Shown one piece after another: positions 26,901-41,900 of a stretch of DNA of 64,000 nt. The position numbers and the translations under genes were made by a program. The stretch spans positions 81,001 to 145,000 of the forward strand of contig JAODTK010005531.1 in assembly GCA_026419785.1 (NCBI GenBank), in the 5' to 3' direction. How positions within the stretch are numbered: the first letter of the stretch is position 1; each line of letters begins with the position of its first letter. Below the pieces are notes generated by a model. It saw only the letters and a list, made by a program, of their open reading frames with translations, ran no database searches and was not told where the DNA came from. The DNA is from Sclerodactyla briareus. Its lineage: Eukaryota; Echinodermata; Holothuroidea; Dendrochirotida; Sclerodactylidae.

Positions 26901-29900
26901 GAAAATGCGACGGCATTGCATTATTGTTGCTGACAGCACTCACAAATTCTCGAATCCCCCCACTTTTGTCAGATCCCCCCCCCCAAATTTTTCTTGAAGG
27001 GGGGAATTTCCCCCCCAAAATCATAAATCCTTAGCGCCAACACGTCAGAAAGATGTTTTCAGGGTACAAGGGATCACCCCCAGTGTCCCACTGATTTGCA
27101 ACGATCAATTTTGTGCTATTAGTCACAATGCAAACCAATTAACACCCAACGCATTCCATCTAGCTCCCAAGATTTTTGGTATTAGCATTTAATGGAAGCA
27201 GCTTAATAACCAAGTGAACATTTCAATTCATTGACTGGTTTCATGTCTACCGAAGTCCGAAGGAGTACAGGTTATGTAGAAATATGACTGAAATTGTCCT
27301 GCTTATTGCAAATTAGACCCACAATATATTCAAACTTCCATCGACCCATTTTTCTCATTTAAAAATATATGTCAGGACCAATTGTGGACCCACATCTTCT
27401 GGGAATCCACCAACTTGCATTACATGAATGACGCAAATTATAATTTGGAACTAAATTGAACTGAAGGTAACCATACTGCATCAAGCTTCATAGAATCTAA
27501 CAACTTTGAAATTTGGAATGACTAATGCCAAATAGACTAACTGGGAATACCTGCCATTCTCATTCGAAATGTTGGAAGGTAGGCTAATCATCACCTACAA
27601 ATTTTTCTTGGAATCGGGCACGTTAGCATTCCGCACAAATTATGCAATTAAGCAGTTGAATCTCCATTGACCTGAATCTCTGTTAAAAATTTTCGGGACT
27701 GGATTTAGACGATATTCACTGTCAAGTTTGAGGTAAATCTTACAAACCTTGAAATTTCACATAAATTATCATATTATACATCTCACTTAGCCCTTTTTTA
27801 ACGCGTAAATCTAATCAGTTCCTCGGACCTCTACTTCATCCATGTGTCCAAACCAAGTCACCATCATAGCAGTTTACGTTAATTCTGTAATGCCTTGCTA
27901 ACCAGACTAAACAATGAATATTATAAAATGGCCAACTTAACCCTTCTTTACGTGAGTTTTTCGCACAAGAACTAGTCAGATCGTATTTACCCAACCCTGA
28001 TATATTACTACATACAAGATTTCGTCAAATTGGCCTCACACCGTTTCAGTAAAATCCTTGTCAGTTCAGGCGAACAAAACGCATTATTTGCATATTGTAA
28101 CTGTAACTCTCCTGTGCACGTTGGTGTATTAATTAGTGTTACACATGGTCGGGATTGAGCCTAGGAGTAGTCAGACTCAATCTCAACGCTCCTTCTTAGC
28201 CCAATTTTGTCTCCCTGACTCTCCAATGGAGTGCGGTTGCAAACTTTCGCTACACAAGTTACACCGAAAACAGTGGGTACATGCCCACGGGGATAATGCC
28301 ACCCCAAGGCCATCGGTTCCTGCTTCCATCCCATAGCTACGTGACTGTCGCCGGGGCAAATCCTTCACGGCAACCTTTTTCTGGGCCTAGTAAATTTTCT
28401 TTCCAGGCAAAATCTATTTGTTGGTGAATTAATGAGAAAATAAATGGTAATCTCCATGCTCTTTAATTCCACAAGGTATCCAGCATTAGCCTAGCTACTT
28501 AGGCTAACTTGCTATGATTTCGACAGGGACCACACTTAGCCTAGAGCAGAAAAGTGACCATCTGAAGATAACCTTGCAATAACATATCGTGCTTTTTGTG
28601 AAATTTGTTTCTTAATCAACCCCATCTCCAGGCCCTGTTTTCAGTATCTGAGATGATTGTTCCAAATGTTTTCAGAATCGCAGATTTTACGTTATCGGAG
28701 CTAGCTATGTGCTTGTGCCGTAGTAATCGTAATACTTAGGCGAGGCCTAGTACTTAACATATTATATAGGCTTACACCGTCAACGCTACGAATAGAAACC
28801 CTCTGCCTCAAACCTTCGCTGCAATTGCTCCAAAATCCTTCGTTTCATACAAGATCTATTGCCTCCCGATCTTCCATGGCGACATTCCTGAATTATCTCT
28901 AATATTTATCTCTGTACAACACATCTCAGTATTAGAAGGAGTATTCCATGATTATCCCGTGGAACGAGAACAATCAGAGTCACTTTTGAGTGACTGGCTG
29001 CGCGAATCGCTCGCTCCGGACGTGTACGTACGTCGGTAGTGCACTGTACAGTATAGTATGGTTCGTTCTTTCTAAGTGGGGAGTCTTTGGTACTTCCCAA
29101 TGGAGTGAATACACCCCGGAAGTGCTTTTCAAAGTTTATGTGGGACGCAATAAAAATCCCCCTTGGTTTTTTGCCACTCTAGCTGGTATATACGGTATAA
29201 TACAGGTCCGAAAGAACGCGGCATACAGTACGGCTAGATTGCGATGTCAGATCTCTGAGTGAATTATAGGAGAAATGGAAAGGATCATGGGAATATGTCA
29301 ACTTTCCATGGAATCAACCTTAAACTAGGCTACCTCAGATAACATGACCATGTAATTTTGTGAAACATGTCATGAGAAGCACTTTTTTGATAAAACCTTA
29401 GAATCAATTTGAGAACAATCCAAGCCTCTTCATAGCAGAAATGCATTTTGTAGATTTAAACAAAATAGTCCCTTATTCCTCTTTAATAAACTTTGACCTT
29501 TGAACCTTCACCAGGTCAAAGTTGTCCCAGGGGTCAATGCACATTGTTCCCAAGTTCGGCTCTCACATTCATCAAAGTATGCCGTTAGGGGCTATGATAT
29601 TTCTTTTCACCAGATGGTCACGTTTTAACTCTAATGGCATTATATAACGTTCCATCAAAAACCTGAGTACAATCTGAAAGGAGCGCTACCTATGAACATT
29701 ATGAACTGAGTTTCAAGACAATCTAAAGGTTTTTGTAGGAGAAGATACTTTTTGTAGTTGTGAACAGATGGCCATGGTGATGCTTAAAGACCTTGGACCT
29801 TGACCTTCACAAGGATAGAATAAATTTTTGTCAACATCACTCAAAGATTGATCGATTGGCAGCTGAAAGTAAAAAAAAAAAGCCAAAAGTCAATTGTGGA

Positions 29901-32900
29901 CACACAGAATTAGTAGATGAATGACATGGGCATCACATAGCTCAACCAGCTTAGCTGGTTTGAGCTACAAATGAAACTGAAGGTAACCTTGCCACCAGGT
30001 TTTCAATGAAATCCAACCAACTCAAAGATTTCGCATGAATTATGCCATTAGACCATTGCATGACCTCCGTTGACCCTGAACCTTTGTTTGAAAGTGTTTT
30101 GAACTGAAGGTAGACCATATTAACCAGTTTTGTGAAAACTGACAAACTTTGACTTTGCATAAATGAGCAATAAACGACTTACGTAGCATGTTTTTTATGA
30201 TGGAAATCTCATCATTCTTCACCTTCATATCCTATGTGCCAACCATAGTCACCATAGCACCTCTGGTTCATCCGTCATCTTGCAAACTAGCTTAACCATA
30301 AATGACAAGAAATAGGCTAATTAGTAATACTTACTAATAGGACTTATGTGCTCAAATAATCATATCAGTGTTCAACAAACCACACTACTACTTACAAATT
30401 TTCATCAAAAGCGGTTTTCTACCGTTTCAAAGAAATCTTGCTAACGAGAAAGTGGACACACATATCATACACACACATGCACACACACATGCATGGGACA
30501 AAAAGGTCGTAAGTCAATTCCTGGACCTTTTTGATCAGGCAAGACAATAAAAGGCTCTGGTAGCATCGATAACAAATTGTATAGATGAAATGGCCCGGCA
30601 GAGCACCACATACAACAGCATTATGTGCCATTTCTCTGGTAGGACACGACTACGAATTGAACTCTGGTATGAAGTCAAAACTACTTGACATACCAGTCAG
30701 TCTCACCACCTTTGGGCTTCAAATGACCACTGTATGATCAACTATAACAGAGATAGTATTGGGTAATGGAAAACTAGATCTACAGGCCCAAAAGTCCACT
30801 CCAATATTCCCATGTGAAGTATTCAGTAGAGCTACATGGGAGTAAGTCCCTATCTTGAAGAACACAGGGAATTCTTCATGTATTTTATAGTCCTGTGTTA
30901 AACAACTAAAACATTTTGTATACGGTTACAACGTTTTCCTTGCAGAAGTTACCACCAGTACTATATACCAACCCACTACAGCGATCCTCTTGCACAGACA
31001 TAATATTCTGGAGGAAATTATATGTGAATTTCATTAGAAAGAAATAATCATTTCATGGTTATGCAAGGGAAATGACAACATTACATAATTCCATGATGAA
31101 CACTTTTGGACCTTGTCCAGCACACAAACTAATTTGTAAGGGAAAAATGTAGAAATGTAGGTTTGGAATAACACATTCAGTTTTACCATAGCTACCATAT
31201 CAACCTCTATATACAGACTATCAGTTGATCCTCCATTATTCCTCAATCAAAACTGGTAAACCTACTTGAGGACTGCAACTTTACTCTCGGCCCGCCTGGT
31301 GTTTTTTTTTTCTTCCATCCCGGGGGGGTGGGGTTCTCTGTGGTCGTTGGGTGGGGGCACTCTCTGGGGCTCCTGGGGTTTCGCCTTTCTCGGGGGGGCG
31401 AAGCTCGGTGGGCCTCACTGCCTCCTGGGGCTCGTGGCGAAAGAAGAGGGTGACGTCCCCGAATGAAAGCCTGTGCTCGTACCCTGGATGCTTGTAGACC
31501 TTGGCTTGGGCTTGGTTCCTCATGGGTCAGAAACAAGAACAAGGTCTGCAACAATTTGACATGGTCGATTAAATGATGCACTCCGAATGATACCTGGGCG
31601 TGGCAGTCAAGGTTAGTCATTGAAAATGACTCAAAGCGACTCACATGTGGACCACAAATGTACATTCCTTCAAAGGGTCAGTCACCATTTTGCCTCTGGA
31701 GTGTGTTATTTACATGGATTATGTATCAAATAAAGAAGAGCTGGTCTAACCTATGGATGCATTTCAAGAATTGTCATCAGGTCACTGGGGTGGAGTGTGT
31801 CATTGTACAAGGCATTTTGTGGATCACGTGGAAATTGCTGCAGTGACTGAGAGGAGTGTCAAGGTACAGAATTGCACTGCGCACCTTGACAGTATCTCCT
31901 CTTTGTGGGTATAGGGGGTTGGCATCATATACTTAGACCAAAATTATAGGAGTAATGTAATACTCAGGTAATGCTATTTTCATGGGACGAAACAATACAG
32001 TGATAAGGAACATGACAGCCAGAGATGAAGCAACAAATGTTATGCTCAATTTGCAACAGAGGCAAGATGTCATGATATCTAATCCGCAAAAATGAATACC
32101 CACGGCACGAGACAAACCAAACTAGAAACTGTGGCGGGTAAACGCCAGACGTATCTATCCCCGCATCTCTTATCCAAAATTTGGTGAAAATGAACCGGAC
32201 AATATTCGTTGGAAAGAAGACATTTTATAGAATTGTGAGCGACAACGTGTACTGGTAAAGGTCATTCCATAATGCACGTGTTAATTGTATGAGCACCCCT
32301 ACAGCCCCGGACAAGGTGCGTCCCTAAATAATCACATTTCATTCAAGAAGTGACCTTAACCACCATTGGGCCACCGAAGAGGTCAAATTCAGGTCAGAGG
32401 TCACACAACATGAGGTCAACCAATTATATCACATGTGTGAACCATCCAGCCTTCGCAGATATTCAATTCCTCCGATTATAGCCAACAAAACAGTTTTTGA
32501 CACCTCTAAGTGACCTCGAATGACCGGTAATGATATGGCATTGTCATGAAAATCGTACTCTCATGTGATACATCCACACTAGGCGCATTTTGCATGCTGA
32601 TGAACACACCCCAGTGCTATTGGCCCTGAAAAAAAGTACTAAAATCAGTTTTTGACCCCTAAGTGACCTTTAATGAACCTCCAATGGACATGGACGCGGT
32701 TTTTATGAAAATTGTTACCACTCCATGTGATGCATCCAACTCCTAGAGCATATTGCATTCCAATGACTGTCCATGTTTTGCAAAAAAAAAAGTAATTAAA
32801 CTCATATTTGACTGATCAGGACCACTAAATGCAAATTAGTCCCACAAAGTACCCTCAGTATCTTGATGCAGTGAATAAATTATCAGGACTGGAGTAGGTC

Positions 32901-35900
32901 TATTCACAAAGTTTCGTCAAAATCCCTAAAAGTTGAGAAAATAATTGCATTAAGTATTCTAATATGCTAACGAATAGGTAAATAAAAACCACATTAAGAC
33001 CTTCAGTGATTTCAATGCCAATTGAATAAATTATCGGGACTGTTAGGTCCCACTCACCAAGTTTCGTGAGAATCCAACGAAGTTTATATATTTGCCTATT
33101 GCTAATGGGCCAAACTATCCAGACCCCCCACCCCGAAATTAGTCTGCAAGATGACCCTGCGGGTGACCTCGGCCACATTGGAAGAATTCATCGGCAGGAT
33201 AGTTGGCCCTAGTCCCCAAGTTTCATGAAATCCAATGAAGTTGAAATATCACCATAATTTGGAATAGGCTGTACTGGCCAAAAAAAAATGCAAAACTGAC
33301 CTCGGATGACCGTGAAATTGTGACCATGTTTTTCGGCTCCAACAACTACCCACACCACACGTTTAGTGTAAATCGCACAAACTTGAAAATTTTGACGAAA
33401 AAAAACCTGCAAAATAAGGGCAGAAGACATGCAGCAATGCCCAATTTCGAACTTACAATCGACGATTTTACTTATACGGGACATGTGTACCAAGTTTTGG
33501 GTCAATCGTATAAGTGTTAAAAGAATGAGACCGCGAACGCAGAAAGTTTCCGGCGGCGGCGCGGCGGCTGGCGGCGGGGGGCCTGTGGGAGACGGCGGCG
33601 GCGCTGGCGGCGAGAGCCGGCGGCGGCGGAGACGTGAGGGGGCACACGGCCAAAACCATTATATAACCGAACACTTACAGTGTTGCGGGGATATTTAATT
33701 ATCTGTGAAAGTGAGATCACTGAACTTACGAGGCTCAGCTTGCAGCTTGGTGGATGAGTTTAAAGAGTTCAGGTACTCCCATGAGGAGGTGGTCAAGCAC
33801 TGATGGCCACATCTATCAGGGGAACCGACGTGTACCCGATTATCAGCTCCGCTCGCCGAATGTCCCCTGTATACGATTCCAGACACAGACATTGATGTAA
33901 CGATCAGACTCTTGGTTTGGAAAGTGAATGGCTCTTCCCACCTAGGGTCCTGCCGCGAGACGAAGGAAAGAAAAATGACACATTAGAGTAGCAACCGCAT
34001 CAACAAACAGCCGTTTGAAAGAGTGTGCCTGCATAGCAGTAATGCTCCGCAAATGAGGCAAGATTGTTACAGTATTGAGCAGTGGTCCCCACTACGGGTT
34101 TTGCGCCGGGCGCGGCCGCACCCCATGGACAAAATTGGAAAATGGATACAGCGCCCAAGCGGACAGAAAGCTACCGCACGGACAAAAACCTTGACCGCCC
34201 GTACAAAACACAACGGCACCTGTACAAATGTCATCATAGCGGAATTCATGATGAAAAAAGTTTCGTTTCTGCTGCGGTCCATCATCCCTGAAGGTTTGTT
34301 TTTTCTCCAAAACCTACAATCATGACATAAAACTGGACTCCCAAGTCCCGATTTCCGCAGCTACAGTCTTACACAAGAAGCAAGAAAAATATTTTCCCCG
34401 CCTCCAAGTCGAGCGCTACACTCACTGACTCGTTCATCACGAGTGCTTACACCTAGGTCAACTAACATGATTCATATAGACCAACACGGTATTCATATAG
34501 AACCAACACTGGTATGCAGTACGTAATCGATGCTATGAATTTTGACAGTCGCATCACATCAGCTAGATTCTCTCCGCATACAGTACAAGGGACTTTGTAT
34601 GATATAATAAGTTAGGGCTGAATCTCGGAACACGGGATCGGGGGAGATCGCGATTGTTGTAAAATTAGCTGGTATTCGTGGCCTAATAACAAAACTCCTT
34701 CAATTCAAGGACTATTTCCTGAATAATGGGAGCAAGCAACAATTATATTTGACAGCTTTAGCAATGGTTTATCACATTTACAACAAACTTTTGAGGTTTG
34801 ATTTGCTTCGGTATTTATGCCCCTTAATCGTTACGTAAGCAAGCATGCAGTTAGTTTTTAATGGCTTGTGTAGGCTACTTCTACATGCAGTGAATGATGT
34901 GTCCAGTGGGAGTTGTAATTATCGGAAAGGGAGAGGGGGATACGTTGCCGGAAAAACATGTAGCAAAACTACAAAACATTGTTTGTTTCAGCAATCAGCA
35001 TAACAAATATTTAGCCATCGTTGTCAGTCAATTTTGAGCAGTAATTGTTCAAGTTTAGGTCGCTCTAAGGCTTTGCAATAATCTGTATGTTATGTCGGAA
35101 CTTTTTGATCGGGCAATTTTCCAATACCGATTCCGATCATGCATAATCGGACCAATTCTGATACCGAAAACGCTGATCGGTTGAACACTACAATGATGTC
35201 TAAATGGTTCAAATTTAAGAGGAAAAAAATCACTGAAAAGGAAGGTATTCAGAAAAAAAAAACGGCCGATATCTTGGGAGGACCCCTTTTTGGGGAATTT
35301 CAGCGGTCTTGTCACCGCGGCTAGGCTCTGATTTATATGGAGAAGGGAGAACAAATGGAAGAGTTGATGCACCGAAAGTGCAAGCGCCGACGGGCAATTA
35401 GCAGCATGGTGGGGATCATTGTAAATCACTAGAATCGAATGCCAAGAGTTCGAGTCGCGTAACCAAAATTGAATTCAACAGTTCAATACTCAGTTTAAAT
35501 GAAATCGCGCCGATCGGGTAGGCCTGCTATGGGGAAAATGCTCTAGACTGTGATCGAAATATATTTTTATATAATACACGGTGCTTGTTACGGTAAAATC
35601 CAAAACGTCAATGCGCTTTATTTGCGTACGTTGCGTTATGAGAACTCATGAAAGGTTGGGTGCATCCACGTCAGAAACGGATTGACTGAAGGGGGGGTGG
35701 GGGGGGGGGGGAGGGTCGCGTCGCGTTAGGTGGGGAGGGTTTCAGGTTGGCGAGAGTGGGGGTTCTAGTGGGATCCGGAGCAGGGGCCGATGTTTCCAAA
35801 TGCTTAATACTACCCAGCTTTGAGAGCTTCCACTTCACTGAATAGAACATTGGTATTGGCTACCATCTCCCTCAGAATATGTGGAAGGAAGCTACACAGT

Positions 35901-38900
35901 TCCGACTGGCAGCCTTGATGACAGTTTCGTTCAAACTTATTTGTGCCGCATTGAGATTTTTTTCACTCTGCTATCGTTTGGAACAAGTGAAAAACACTGC
36001 CGGTAAAATGGAGATTTCTGGGAGATACATGCAAAGCAAATAGGGCACCAAAATATTGCACCATTTGGCATCTAGGCCCACTTTTCGAGGTCTAAAAATT
36101 TGCCAAGGGGAGGGGGCACACCCCTCCTCTTAGACCCCCTCCCCAGGACGGCGATCACCCGGACAAAAATTTGACCTGTGGGAACACTGTTAGGATGTGG
36201 TAGCAGTCACATTACACCAAACTTTAGACGCATACGGTTTCTACAAATTCTTCCACATTGCTACCCTGGTTCCAGCACTATTTTCAATACTGCCAACAAT
36301 AAAATGGACTAGTTCAGTCGGCAAAAGTGTGAACTAGAGGACCATTGTTGGGCTGAATCTAGTGATCAAAAATGTCTTCAGTGAGACACTAGTCCATTGA
36401 TCCAATCTACCCAAGTGATATGACTGGGGACATGTGAGAACACTGAGAATACACATACACGGCTACAACATACTAGACATGGCTATCAGAGAGAGTGTCT
36501 ATTAGTGTACACCTAAATACATGGTATCAGAGAGTGTCCATTAATGTGCTACAACATACTATACATGGCTATCAGAGAGAGTGTCCATTAATTTGCTTCA
36601 ACATATTACAGGGCTATCAGAGCGAGTGTCTATTAAGTGCTACAACCATACTATACATGGCTATCAGAGAGAGTGTCTATTTAGGTATGTGGGAGGTACA
36701 ACATTATTGACTTAGACATGGCTATTAGAGAGAGAGAGAAGTGTCTATTAATGTGCACAAGAGATACTGTTTAGTAATTTTGGCTATTCAGGGAGAGGTC
36801 ATTAATGTGACTACAACATACTATTCAAGGGATCAGAGAGAGTGTCTATTAATGTGCTACAACATACTATACATGGCTATCAGAGAGTCTATTAATGTGC
36901 TACAACATAATATGCATGGCTACAGAGAGTGTCTATCAATGTGCTACACATACTATACATGGCTCTCAGAGAGAGAGAGTGGGTCTATTAATGTGCACAA
37001 ACTACTACCCATGGCTATCCGAGTGTCCATAATGTGATACAATATACTATACATGGCTACAGAGAGAGTCTATTAAATGGCTACAAACAATATACATGGC
37101 TATCAGAGAGTCTATTAATGTGCTACAACATCTATACATGGCTATCAGAGAGGAGCCAGTGTCTACAATACTATCCATGGCTGTCAGAGAGGTATTATTC
37201 TGCAACAACAGTCTCCAGGCTGTCAGAGGTGTGCCATTTATGTGCTAAAACAGTTTAATCTTCATGGCCATCAGGGAAAGCCTATTTATGTGCCACAAAA
37301 TACTCTCCTGGCTGCCAGCGAGTGTGCCTATTTATTGTGCTGCACAATACTCGCCATGGCTGCCAGAGAGGTGTTACCTATTTATATGCTGCAACAGTAC
37401 TCTTCATGGCTGTCAGAGAAAGGCCTATTACATGCGCAACATATCTCAATGGCGCAGAGAGTATTGCCTATTTATGTGCTGCAACATACTCTCCATGGCT
37501 GCCAGAGAGTGATAACATTATATGCTGCAACAGTACTCTTCATGGCTGTCAGAGAAAGCCTATTTACATGCCTGCAACATCATCTCCATGCTGCCAGAGA
37601 GTATGCCTATTTAGTGCTTGCAAACATACTCTCCATGGCGGCAGAGAGTGTGTCTTTTATGTACTGAAACATACTCTCCATGCGGGTTGAGGAGTGTGCC
37701 TTTTTATGTGCGCACATACTACTCCATGGCTGTCAGGAAGTGTGCCTTATTTATGTACTGCAACATACTTTCCATGGCCGTCAGAGACAAGACTATTTAT
37801 TGTTGCAAACATCCTCTCAAGGCTGTCCGAAAGTGTGCCTATTTATGTGTAGCAACATACTCTCTATGGCTGCCGAGAGAGAGTGTGCAATATGTAGTAC
37901 GCAAAAATACTCTCTATGACTATCAGAGAAAGCCTATTTATGTGCTGCAACATACTCTCAATGGCTATCAGAGGGAAAGCATATATGCAATCATACTTCT
38001 CCATGGCTGTCCGCGGATTAAGCCCATTCTGTGCTTGCAAATACTCCCAATGCTATCAGAAAGAGCTATTTATGTACAGCAACATACTCGTCAGGCTGCA
38101 AGGAGGTGACTTTTATGTGGCAGCAACCATACTCGTCATGGCTGCCAGAGAGTGTGCCTATTAATGTACCGAAAACATACCGTCATGGCTGCCAGAGAGT
38201 GTGCGTATTTATTTATGTGCAGCATCATACTCTCCATGGCTGTCAGGTGGGCAATTTAGTGCTTGCAACAGACTCGTCATGGCTGCCAGAGAGGTGGCCT
38301 ATTTATGTGCAGCAACATACTCCCAATGGATATCAGAAAGAGGCCTATGATGATCGGAACATACCTCCATGGCTGCCAGAGAGTGTGCTATTTATGTGCG
38401 GCAACAACTCGTCATGGTCCAGAGAGTGTGCCTATTTGTCAGCAACATACGCCCACTGGCGATCAGAAAGAGCCTATTTATGTACGCAACATCATCTCAT
38501 GGCTGCCAGGGAGTGTGCCTATGTATGTGCTGACAACATACTCGTCATGGCTGACCATGAGATGTGTGCATATTATGTCGCAACATATCTCCATTGATAT
38601 AAGAGAAAGCCTATTATGTGCAGCAACATACTCTCCATCATCTCCATGGCTGTCAGAGTATGCATATTTATGTGCAGGCAACATAATCCCATGGTGCAGG
38701 AGTATGCCTATTCAGTGCTGCAACATACTCTACAGGCTATCAGAGGAAGCATTATGTGCAGCAACATACTCTCCATGGCTGTCAGAGAAAACCCATTTAT
38801 GTGCTGCAACATACTCGTCATGGCTGCCAGAGAGTGTGCCTATTTATGTGCAGCAACATACTCTCAATGGCTATCAGAGAAAGCCTATTTATGTGCTGCA

Positions 38901-41900
38901 ACATACTCTCCATGGCTGTCAGAGAGTGTGCCTATTTATGTGCGCAACATACTCGTCATGGCTGCCAGAGAGTGTGCCTATTTATGTGCTGCAACATACT
39001 CTCCATGGCTATCAGAGAAAGCCTATTTATGTGCTGCAACATACTCTCCATGGCTGTCAGAGAGTGTGCCTATTTATGTGCTGCAACATACTCGTCATGG
39101 CTGCCAGAGAGTGTGCCTATTTATGTGCAGCAACATACTCTCCATGACTATCAGAGAAAGCCTATTTATGTGCAGCAACATACTCTCCATCATCTCCATG
39201 GCTGTCAGAGTATGCCTATTTATGTGCAGCAACATACTCTCCATGGGCGTACAGAGTATGCCTATTCATGTGCTGCAACATACTCTCAATGGCTATCAGA
39301 GAAAGCCTATTTATGTGCTGCAACATACTCTCCATGGCTGTCAGAGAAAACCCATTTATGTGCTGCAACATACTCTCCATGGCTATCAGAGAAAGCCTAT
39401 TTATGTGCTGCAACATACTCTCCATGGCTGTCAGAGAGTGTGCCTATTTATGTGCTGCAACATACTCTCCATGGCTGTCAGAGAGTGTGCCTATTTATGT
39501 GCTGCAACATACTCTCCATGGCTGTCAGAGAGTGTGCCTATTTATGTGCAGCAACATACTCTCCATGGCTGTCAGAGAGTGTGCCTATTTATGTGCAGCA
39601 ACATACTCTCCATGGCTATCAGAGAAAGCCTATTTATGTGCAGCAACATACTCTCCATGGCTATCAGAGAAAGCCTATTTATGTGCTGCAACATACTCTC
39701 CATGGCTATCAGAGAAAGCCTATTTATGTGCTGCAACATACTCGTCATGGCTGCCAGAGAGTGTGCCTATTTATGTGCAGCAACATACTCTCCATGGCTA
39801 TCAGAGAAAGCCTATTTATGTGCTGCAACATACTCTCCATCATCTCCATGGCTGTCAGAGAGTGTGCCTATTTATGTGCTGCAACATACTCTCCATGGCT
39901 GTCAGAGTATGCCTATTCATGTGCTGCAACATACTCTCCATGGCTGTCAGAGAGTGTGCCTATTTATGTGCAGCAACATACTCTCCATGGCTATCAGAGA
40001 AAGCCTATTTATGTGCTGCAACATACTCTCCATGGCTATCAGAGAAAGCCTATTTATGTGCTGCAACATACTCTCCATGGCTGTCAGAGAGTGTGCCTAT
40101 TTATGTGCTGCAACATACTCTCCATGGCTGTCAGAGAGTGTGCCTATTTATGTGCTGCAACATACTCTCCATGGCTGTCAGAGAGTGTGCCTATTTATGT
40201 GCAGCAACATACTCTGAATATTTCACCGGTATCATCCTCAACAATGGGATCAATTGCTTACCCGCTCAGCCTTGACCAACGTTGTCTCCTGCACCATGTC
40301 TTCCTCAGACAGAGAGACCTGGTCTGTTGTGGGCGTGGCCATATCCTGCTCATCCCCCTCTATTCCCCCTCCCGGCTGCTGGTCAACAGGGCCAATCACG
40401 GGCTTTCCCATTTCGGGGGGGGGGCGGGGGGGGGAATGACTGAGACGGGATAGGCTTCACTGTGGCTGGGTCTGCCTCCACCTTCAAGACGGGTGGCGCC
40501 TCGGACACAACTAAATTAGTCCTCCCTAGATTCCTCATCGTTCCGCCCTCTTGTCTTTAATGTTGCTGCGGTTGGTCTGGTCTGTGTTTTCACATTCTTT
40601 ATCTTGTCCTCTGCTGTCTGCTGCAACTTCTCCCCAATCTGCTTGGCCGTCTCATAGTCCAGGCTGGAGGATAGCCTCTACCATCACGTCCGTTGGCGGC
40701 TTTGAGCTGGTCGGGCGCGCAGGAAGGCGAGCATTGGTACCTCAGACGGCATGGCGAGGGAGGGCGCTGTCGTGACTCCTCCCCAAGGGTCTCTAAGGTG
40801 GCCACAATCGGTTGAGTGAACTCCTCGTATTCGTTGTCGAGGTCAGCTTCGTCCATTGGTGGCTCTGTCTGGTCTTTCGCTGGCCTTACTATCACTCGCA
40901 GTGTCCATATTTTCAGGATGGATCAATCCTCACAGAAATGGCCTTTGCACTTTCAGGACAAACCTATGGGAAGAATGAATGAAAGCTGCCATCTTATGCA
41001 TCTTAAAATAGTTTGCTAGCTACTTATTGTTGAGTCAAATATGTGATTTGGTCAAGAAATTGAACCCACCAAAATGGATTGAGACATTGAATAGATGATG
41101 ATGAACTAGTAATGCACTCAACTCGAGCGCAGACTTTGCTGCATGGAGACCATTCAACTCACCCCTCTTTGGCTTGCTTCACCAGTCGTGCACCTCTTTG
41201 GAGTCTGGGCCCTTTACATGTCCACTACAAGACACGATCACCCTGACGGAAAGACAAAAGAGTGGGTGAAGAGGTAGGAATTATGGGAACAAGCAGGAGT
41301 GCAACCGCACAGTAGCTCATGTATCAATTTGTTGCAGTCCAACGTGACAAGGTTTTAATTTGTTTCAATGATACATCCGACGCAATGTCTGACAGTCACA
41401 AATAATTTCAAAGTCTGCATGAGTTATGAGAATTGTAGCAATTAATTAGTTAAGTGATATGTTAAGGCATGACTACTCGCAAGTTGGAAGTGGTTCAGGC
41501 TTATCTCATCATTCTTTAAAACCCTTTCACTACTGTACAAAGGGGCCATGCCCACATACTGAGGCTATTAGGCTAACTACCTAATCGTGTAAGCTTGGCT
41601 AGGTTCAGCATAAAGCCTAGGCCTAACAAAGCTATTCAAGATTCTCTAGGCCCATATGGTATTAAATCAGTATCATACTCATTATGCCTTTGATGCCTTG
41701 TCAAGATCATCTCTGAATTTGTACAATATAAATTGTTGACGTATTCCCCTTTCAAAGCTCTGAGAGCAGTTATGAATAGCAAGGTGATCGCTCCCGTATC
41801 TCGGCCTGGTAGCACGACCAGTGGTTTCGTCGCCAGTCACCTGGCAAACACATCAAAATACATTCCATGTTTTGCTTTCAGATTTTGGTATTAGCATTTA

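Noticed and set aside
28990..29262. 90-codon + strand frame
   Set aside because: No motif, no exon partners, and a low-information start context; probably chance.
31243..31665. 140-codon minus frame with Pro/Arg-rich sequence
   Set aside because: It is a shadow frame of the real PDZD8 exon at 31518-31266; the conserved YKHPGYEHRLSFGD segment is in the other frame.
34320..34380. Minus-strand GTWESSF resembling a TWESS word in the vertebrate PDZD8 linker
   Set aside because: Only five residues match and the sequence then stops without the expected C2 start, so it is likely coincidence.
35806..35945. Minus-strand open segment reading QSELCSFLPHILREM and VLFSEVEALKAG
   Set aside because: It looks protein-like, but no acceptor, no PDZD8 similarity and no continuing exon could be found.
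36440..40214. CRISPR-like array
   Set aside because: Units are directly contiguous with no unique spacers, there are no cas genes, and the context is animal DNA.
38263..40453. Long + strand open frames of 188-565 codons with repeated MCCNILSMA / CAATYSPWLSE motifs
   Set aside because: They are translations of the 45/47-bp minisatellite. All three frames are open for long stretches because the unit lacks stop codons, and the predicted proteins are frame variants of the same DNA repeat.
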